From the NCBI GenBank assembly GCA_964602655.1, contig CAZRSF010000007.1, forward strand, positions 49,732-113,731: a stretch of DNA of 64,000 nt, given 5' to 3'. Source of the stretch: Moduliflexus sp964602655 (lineage in GTDB: Bacteria; Moduliflexota; Moduliflexia; Moduliflexales; Moduliflexaceae). The notes under the pieces were generated by a model that made no database searches, was not told where the DNA came from, and saw only the letters and a program-made list of their open reading frames with translations. Position numbers and translations under genes: made by a program. Below, in pieces: positions 59,667-64,000 of this stretch (the stretch's first letter is position 1; the number at the start of each line of letters is the position of its first letter).

Positions 59667-60118
59667 TTTTAACGGCGCAGCGGTGAACTCCCCTTTTGGG
59701 AACAGGGCTGTGAAGTTCTACGGAAATAGAACGCCAAAGCTTGAGGGGTAGCCCTGCGTGTTTACCGGTAGCGCGGGGTTACGTCCCCGTACGAATCGTT
59801 TTCGATGTTCGGCTTCATCTTTGATCCCGTGCAATCGCAGCCGCGCGTCAAATTGAACGCGGTGACTTTCGTATAGTGAAAAAGAGCAACATGACGCTTG
59901 ACATTATTTACGCTGATAATATCGGTATAGATAGGCGGAAATACAAGCCTGTCTTACGGTGTACCAGAAAATAATTTGCGCCGTCAACCGGCGTTTCATT
60001 GTCTTCATCTGTAGCAAAAGCAAGTGAGGGCAAACTTGACAACGCACAACCATCATTCACGCTGACAGAGTTTCACCTGCCAGATCGTTCACAAACCCAT
60101 TCCAAGGAGGGTATCTAT
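59667..60118. other. Intergenic region upstream of the SPFH gene
   Basis: No gene is supported; an in-frame extension of the SPFH ORF to 59999 has no ribosome site and lacks hydrophobic or family-like sequence. A CGGGG-TTACGT-CCCCG hairpin lies near 59777, and a piece of the GGAGTGCCAAAGCTTG repeat near 59729. TTGACATTATTTACGCTGAT near 59898 is promoter-like but has poor spacing. Confidence 0.4.
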
Positions 60119-61849
60119 ATGGCAGAAGGCAAAACGTATGGCATCAAAAAAGGGTTGGTCGTTTCATTCGGCGCATTATTAGCGGGGATTCTTGCTATTG
60201 GCGGCATCGCGTTTTTTCTGACGTTCCGCGTCACCGTTCCGGCGGGCTACATCGGCGTAATTAACGCCAAAACCGGCCAATCGCTTTCAGCAGGTCAAAT
60301 TCTGGCAAAGCCGGGCGAAAAAGGCATCCGCGAAGATTTCCTGTCGCCCGGACGTTACTATTTTAACCCCTGGTCGTATTCTATCGAGATTCACCCTGAA
60401 ATCAATATCCCCGGCGAAAAAATCGGCGTACAGGAATCGCTTGTCGGCGCTCCGCTGCCAGCCGGAGAAATTCTGGCAGAAGCCGGACAACAGGGCATTC
60501 AGCGCGAAATTCTCGGACCGGGCACATATCGGATCAATCCCTACGCCACGAAAATTCATTTATATGATAATCTCGTAATTCCCGCAGGCAAACTCGGCGT
60601 GCAGACGTCGCAAGTCGGGAAACCTCTGCCGACGGGCAAATTGCTCGCGGATGACGGCGAAAAAGGCGTGTTGCGCGGCACTTTGACGCCAGGCACGTAT
60701 CGGATTAACCCGTTTCAAATCAAAGTAGATATTTACGACGCGATCAATATCCCCGCCGGGTCGGTCGGCGTGCAGGTCGCCAAAACCGGCAAAATCGCCG
60801 AGAAAGAATCCGTGTTGGTCGAGCCGGGCGAACGTGGCGTTCAGAAAAACCTGCTGCCCGCCGGGATGCACTATGTCAACCCGTATGAATACGATGTGAT
60901 CGTGGTCAGCATTCAGGCGCAAAAGCTCGATATGGACGCGAATCTGAACACGAATATCACCACCAAAGAAGGTCAGGTGCTTGAAACCGAGGCGGTAGAT
61001 TTTCCGTCCAAAGACGGTTTTCAGATCGTGTCCGACGTGACCGTCGAATGGAGCATTGACCCGAATCGCGTGGCCGAAGTGGTCGCCACCATCGGCATCG
61101 AAGACAAGATTATTGATAAAGTGATTCGCCCGAACGCGCGTTCGATTTCCCGCACCGAGGGGTCGAAATATGCCGCGAAAGACTTTATCGTCGGTATAGG
61201 TCGCGAGGAATTTCAACGAACGTTTTTCGATAAAATGAAACTCTCTTCGCAAGATCGCGGCATTCTCATTCATCGCGCCTTAATTCGCAAAATCACCGTG
61301 CCTGCGGAAATTTCCGAACCGATCAAGCAGTCGGTGATTGCGGTGGAAGAAAATCTGCGGAATCAGCAGCGTATCGAAACCGCGAAATCGGCGGCGCAGT
61401 TGGCGCAGGAAGAGGCGTTGGCCGAGCAGAACAAGCGGCGCGTGGAAGGCGAAACCAAGAAATTCGAAGTGCAATTGGAAGCGGAAGCCATCGCGGCGCA
61501 GGCGAATATCAAAGCCAAACAGCGGCTTGACGCGGCGAAAGTCAACTTAGAATCGTCGGAAATCGAAGCGCAGGCGATTCTGAAAACCGGCACGGCGGAA
61601 GCGGATGTCATCAAGTTGAAGAAAACCGCCGAAGCCGAAGGATTGGCTGCGTCAGTCGGCGCGTTCGGCGACGCGAAAGCGTTTGCGATGTATCAATTCG
61701 CCAGCAAACTCGCGCCGAATATTCAGGTTGTCTTTGCTCCGGCAGGCGAAGGCACGCTCTGGAATTCGCTGGATGATTTCTTTAAAATCGGCGAAACCGG
61801 CGCGGCGCTGAAACAGATGCAGCAGCAATCGCCGCAATCTCAAGAATAA
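60119..61849 (+). CDS. SPFH/band-7 protein with four N-terminal repeats
   Basis: A 576-residue flotillin-like membrane protein. AAGGAGGG fixes the start. One membrane helix (about 12-36) is followed by four tandem repeats of about 50-59 residues (41-96, 97-152, 153-211, 212-262), each of the form G.(I/L)GV..(A/S).(T/V)G.PL..G..LA..GE(K)G(I/V)...L.PG.Y.(I/V)NP. The SPFH domain proper follows (about 263-420) and then a long Ala/Glu/Lys coiled coil (QLAQEEALAEQNKRRVEGE). SPFH proteins scaffold membrane microdomains. The repeat block looks like a multiplied SPFH N-terminal strand unit. Confidence 0.88.
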   Translation: MAEGKTYGIKKGLVVSFGALLAGILAIGGIAFFLTFRVTVPAGYIGVINAKTGQSLSAGQILAKPGEKGIREDFLSPGRYYFNPWSYSIEIHPEINIPGEKIGVQESLVGAPLPAGEILAEAGQQGIQREILGPGTYRINPYATKIHLYDNLVIPAGKLGVQTSQVGKPLPTGKLLADDGEKGVLRGTLTPGTYRINPFQIKVDIYDAINIPAGSVGVQVAKTGKIAEKESVLVEPGERGVQKNLLPAGMHYVNPYEYDVIVVSIQAQKLDMDANLNTNITTKEGQVLETEAVDFPSKDGFQIVSDVTVEWSIDPNRVAEVVATIGIEDKIIDKVIRPNARSISRTEGSKYAAKDFIVGIGREEFQRTFFDKMKLSSQDRGILIHRALIRKITVPAEISEPIKQSVIAVEENLRNQQRIETAKSAAQLAQEEALAEQNKRRVEGETKKFEVQLEAEAIAAQANIKAKQRLDAAKVNLESSEIEAQAILKTGTAEADVIKLKKTAEAEGLAASVGAFGDAKAFAMYQFASKLAPNIQVVFAPAGEGTLWNSLDDFFKIGETGAALKQMQQQSPQSQE

Positions 61850-61855
61850 TTTCAA

Positions 61856-61890
61856 AAAACCTCACAGGTCTCAGAGACCTGTGAGGTTTT
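61856..61890 (+). terminator. AACCTCACAGG terminator, copy 2
   Basis: AAAACCTCACAGGTCT and AGACCTGTGAGGTTTT form a perfect stem around a short loop, ending in TTTT. It separates the SPFH gene from the small membrane protein 12 bp downstream. Confidence 0.75.
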
Positions 61891-61901
61891 AAGTTCTCTC
61901 T

Positions 61902-62327
61902 ATGCAAAACGAACTGTTCCACTACATCAAAAGTCTGAATGCCAGGCGTTCGCGGCAGCGGAAACTCGGCTGGGGCTTGATCGTCTTCGGCGTTCTGACC
62001 TATATTGACGGCGCGGCAGGCGTATCGCTCCCGCCGATCTGGTTGACCGGCCCGTTAGCGTTTTTGATCGGCACGCCGATTATCGTGGCTGGCGTCGGCG
62101 TCTTGCTCGTCTCCTACAAATTGCCGGTGCGGGAAGCGTTGATGTTTGCCGGTATGCAACAGGGCAAACTGACCGCTCCGGCCTTATCTATCGGCTTAGA
62201 CATCACGCTTGACACTGCGGAAGAAATTCTGCGCCATTTGACGCAAAAAGGCTACGCGCAAGTCTCGTCCGAAGATATGGAAGACGGTTCTGTCGTCTAT
62301 CAGATTTCCGGCGTCAGCCGTTTATAG
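61902..62327 (+). CDS. Small membrane protein with winged-helix-like C-terminus
   Basis: A 141-residue protein of no known family. Two membrane helices (about 22-40 and 47-70: LGWGLIVFGVLTYIDGA and LTGPLAFLIGTPIIVAGVGV) precede a soluble part whose predicted shape (GKLTAPALSIGLDITLDTAE, EILRHLTQKGYAQVSSED) resembles a winged helix that reads secondary signals. Similar short proteins occur with SPFH genes, so a role in that membrane complex is plausible. No ribosome site is visible; the terminator palindrome ends 12 bp upstream. Confidence 0.7.
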   Translation: MQNELFHYIKSLNARRSRQRKLGWGLIVFGVLTYIDGAAGVSLPPIWLTGPLAFLIGTPIIVAGVGVLLVSYKLPVREALMFAGMQQGKLTAPALSIGLDITLDTAEEILRHLTQKGYAQVSSEDMEDGSVVYQISGVSRL

Positions 62328-62396
62328 GTAGAACGGGATTGCATTCCCGCTTTTTTCGTCAATCATTCGCGGCGGGAATGCCATCCCGCCCTACCA
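62328..62396. repeat. GGCGGGATGGCATTCCCGC inverted repeat
   Basis: Arms GGTAGAACGGGATTGCATTC and GAATGCCATCCCGCCCTACC pair with three mismatches around a T-rich centre. It begins right after the stop of the small membrane protein gene and ends before the transporter's original ribosome site. Confidence 0.7.
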
Positions 62397-62406
62397 GAGG
62401 TAATTT

Positions 62407-62463
62407 ATGGAAACCCAATTTGCAGCATTGAAGCCATTGATTGCGATTAGACATCTTTCCTAA
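62407..62463 (+). pseudogene. Displaced original 5' end of the transporter gene
   Basis: AGAGG followed by ATGGAAACCCAATTTGCAGC encodes METQFAALKPLIAI, which without the MITE continues in frame into VFVLVYVGLIAF of the transporter. The MITE was inserted after codon 14, and translation now stops inside its inverted repeat (AGA CAT CTT TCC TAA) after four more codons. Confidence 0.85.
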
Positions 62464-62620
62464 ATAAATTCTTTCAGGCAGGGAGAACTCAAAAGTGCGA
62501 CATTCGCGTGTTGAAACAGAAACGCTCATATTTGACTTCAGAGCCATTTTTTTGAACCATCCCATGTAAATTCCCCTATTCGCCTGACGAAAATATGGGA
62601 ATTATTTAGGAAAGATGTCT
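62449..62620 (-). mobile_element. 172-bp MITE, copy 2, inside the transporter gene
   Basis: By eye this is the exact reverse complement of 19056-19227, including the AGACATCTTTCCTAAATAA ends, with ATT on both sides (62446-62448 and 62621-62623). The insert plus duplication is 175 bp, so it shifts the host frame. Its right end carries AGGAAAGATGTCT, which offers a new in-frame ATG. Confidence 0.9.
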
Positions 62621-63949
62621 ATTGTGTTCGTATTGGTCTATGTCGGCTTAATCGCGTTCAAAAACAAGCGCCCGCATGTCGTCTGGTCGGCCATCGCGAT
62701 TCTGGTTGTCGCCATTCTCATCAAAATTCCGGGGCAGAACCTCGGCACGATTTTGCCGCAATTTCTCAAGGCGATTAGCTGGAATGTATTAGGAATTTTC
62801 ACCGGCATGTCCATTATCGCGCAGTTATTCATCAAATCGAACGTGCCGACCTGGTTAGCGGACTGGTTTATTCTCCGTTCCAAAACAGCAGGTGTGGCGA
62901 TGCTCTGGCTCTGTGCCTTAGCGTCGGGGATTTCGGCGTTTGTGGATAATGTCGCGACCGTGCTGATTGTCGCGCCGATTGCCTTAGCAATTGCGGAACG
63001 CTTGAAAGCCTCGCCCGTGCCTGTGTTGATCGGCATCGCGATTTCCTCGAATTTGCAGGGCATGGCAACGCTCGTCGGCGACCCGCCCAGCATGATTACA
63101 GCGGGTTTCATCTCTCGACATGGCACGAATTTCGGCTTCAACGAATTTTTCGTGTTCCAGGGGAAACCTTCGCTCTTTTTTGTCGTGCAATTCGGCGCGA
63201 TTTTCGGCTTTTTGGTGTTATACTGGTTTTTTCGCGAGTACCGCCAGCCAGTTGCAAAACCAACCCCAGTCAAAATCGAAAGCCTTGTGCCGACCGGCAT
63301 TCTTCTTAGCGTCATCGCCTGCCTCGCAATGGCGACGAAATTCGATCCGAATTTTACCTATTTTGGCGGGATGGTTTGTATCCTCGGCGCATTGATCGGG
63401 CTGTTCTGGCATTATTTTTACGCCAGTGAAAAGCCCGACGGCTCGATAGATGGGGAAGCGGGATGGAATGCGAATGTCGAGATCGTGAAAACCTACGATA
63501 TCGAAACGCCGCTGTTTCTGGCCGGAATCTTCATCTTAGTCTTTCTTGTCGAACAATCCGGCATGATCGGCGATATCGCCGCGATGATTCAACGCCTGTT
63601 CGGCGCGAACCTCTTTCTGACGTTCACGATGATTGTCTGGATTTCCGTGCTGCTCAGCGGGTTTATTGACAATATTCCGTACATCATGGTGATGCTGCCG
63701 GTCACGGCGGAACTCGGAGCAAAACTTGGCGGCTCGGCGTTTTATGTGCTGGCCTTCGGCTTATTGGTGGGCGCATGCCTCGGCGGCAACTGCACGCCGG
63801 TCGGCGCGTCCGCGAATGTCGTCACCATCGGCCTGCTACAGCGGCAGGGCTATTCCGTCAGTTTCGGCGAATTCATGAAAATCGGCATTCCGTTTACGGT
63901 CGCCGCCACGTTCGCCGGGTATCTGTTTATCTGGTTTGTCTGGAGTTAA
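62615..63949 (+). CDS. ArsB/NhaD (SLC13-like) anion or sodium transporter, 5' end rebuilt by MITE
   Basis: A 444-residue inner-membrane permease with about eleven helices. Family landmarks are GISAFVDNVATVLIVAPIAL, LVGDPPSMITAGF, the mirror-image GFIDNIPYIMVMLPVTAEL and GNCTPVGASANVVTIGLL. The order fits the ion-transporter superfamily (NhaD, ArsB, DASS). The present ATG and TCT codons come from the MITE end; the original frame began at 62407 and lost 13-14 codons of the first helix's lead. AGGA lies only three bases before this ATG, so translation may be weak. The remainder of the gene is intact. The substrate is unknown. Confidence 0.85.
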   Translation: MSIVFVLVYVGLIAFKNKRPHVVWSAIAILVVAILIKIPGQNLGTILPQFLKAISWNVLGIFTGMSIIAQLFIKSNVPTWLADWFILRSKTAGVAMLWLCALASGISAFVDNVATVLIVAPIALAIAERLKASPVPVLIGIAISSNLQGMATLVGDPPSMITAGFISRHGTNFGFNEFFVFQGKPSLFFVVQFGAIFGFLVLYWFFREYRQPVAKPTPVKIESLVPTGILLSVIACLAMATKFDPNFTYFGGMVCILGALIGLFWHYFYASEKPDGSIDGEAGWNANVEIVKTYDIETPLFLAGIFILVFLVEQSGMIGDIAAMIQRLFGANLFLTFTMIVWISVLLSGFIDNIPYIMVMLPVTAELGAKLGGSAFYVLAFGLLVGACLGGNCTPVGASANVVTIGLLQRQGYSVSFGEFMKIGIPFTVAATFAGYLFIWFVWS

Positions 63950-63960
63950 TACGATTGGGT

Positions 63961-63993
63961 AAACCTCACAGGTTTTCAAAACCTGTGAGGTTA
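63961..63993 (+). terminator. AACCTCACAGG terminator, copy 3
   Basis: AAACCTCACAGGTTTT and AAAACCTGTGAGGTT form a perfect stem directly after the transporter gene. It is the third copy of this palindrome in the last 6 kb. Confidence 0.75.
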
Positions 63994-64000
63994 TTCATTT

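Noticed and set aside
59999..60118. Longer N-terminus for the SPFH protein (40 more residues)
   Set aside because: No ribosome site at 59999, no hydrophobic or family-like content, and a strong AAGGAGGG directly before 60119.
62359..62565. Minus-strand ORF encoding MGWFKKMALKSNMSV... across the MITE
   Set aside because: The same frame occurs in the other MITE copy with a different tail. It has no ribosome site or known family and reads out of the element into repeat sequence, so it is probably chance.

Overview
The window looks like a chromosomal segment of a diderm (Gram-negative type), probably anaerobic or oxygen-sensitive, uncultivated bacterium. Evidence: kdsA (LPS inner core), a porin-like outer-membrane barrel, a lipobox surface protein, a rubredoxin/superoxide-reductase pair, a PPi-type phosphofructokinase, a corrinoid-activator-like Fe-S protein and a division/cell-wall cluster. 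Most genes are moderately GC-rich. Two stretches (about 17.9-19.4 kb and the gene at 34,980) are visibly AT-richer. I would not name a phylum from this alone; the many sensor kinases and palindromic repeats recall uncultivated multicellular or filamentous lineages, but that is only an impression.

Layout. 0-6.6 kb: two M42 aminopeptidases, rubredoxin plus superoxide reductase, an FlgT_N-like secreted protein, a flavin split-barrel protein, a V4R-like protein and a stand-alone cyclic-nucleotide-binding domain. 6.6-17.3 kb: a large double-VWA membrane protein, a polytopic membrane protein, then a mostly minus-strand block of kdsA, a RACo-like corrinoid activator, a homocysteine-methyltransferase-type enzyme, and thpR-cinA-pgpA. 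17.5-19.3 kb: an accessory island with a tRNA-Lys(CUU) split by a group I intron, a broken ATPase remnant, a PD-(D/E)XK nuclease like the intron endonuclease I-Ssp6803I, and a 172-bp MITE. 19.3-25.3 kb: LacI regulator, sugar ABC transporter and polyol dehydrogenase, followed by a chemoreceptor. 27.9-39.8 kb: a rearranged dcw cluster (rsmH, ftsL, ftsI, hydrolase, murF, SUMF1-like, NmrA-like, ddl, mraY, ftsW), with palindromic repeats between many of its genes. 40-45.8 kb: beta-helix lipoprotein, CpsB-type phosphatase, AMMECR1, pfp and yceH. 46-57 kb: an alternating run of receiver-kinase hybrids and membrane PAS kinases, ending in a phosphate-binding-like protein and a porin. 57-64 kb: LysM/BON protein, rhamnose-type LacI regulator with rhaM and paired operators, an SPFH protein with four internal repeats, and an ArsB/NhaD-type transporter whose 5' end was cut by a second identical MITE.

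Functional links. The sugar region (19.3-25.3 kb) probably imports and oxidises a polyol or pentose under LacI control. The rhamnose regulator and rhaM share a symmetric divergent control region. The dcw cluster supplies peptidoglycan synthesis and septation. The 46-57 kb run looks like one signalling unit sensing a periplasmic ligand.

The most notable items are the tRNA-Lys group I intron with a nearby I-Ssp6803I-like nuclease, the MITE whose inverted repeats carry an outward ATG and rebuilt the start of the transporter gene it interrupts, and an attC-like imperfect palindrome directly after an AT-rich gene inside the dcw cluster.
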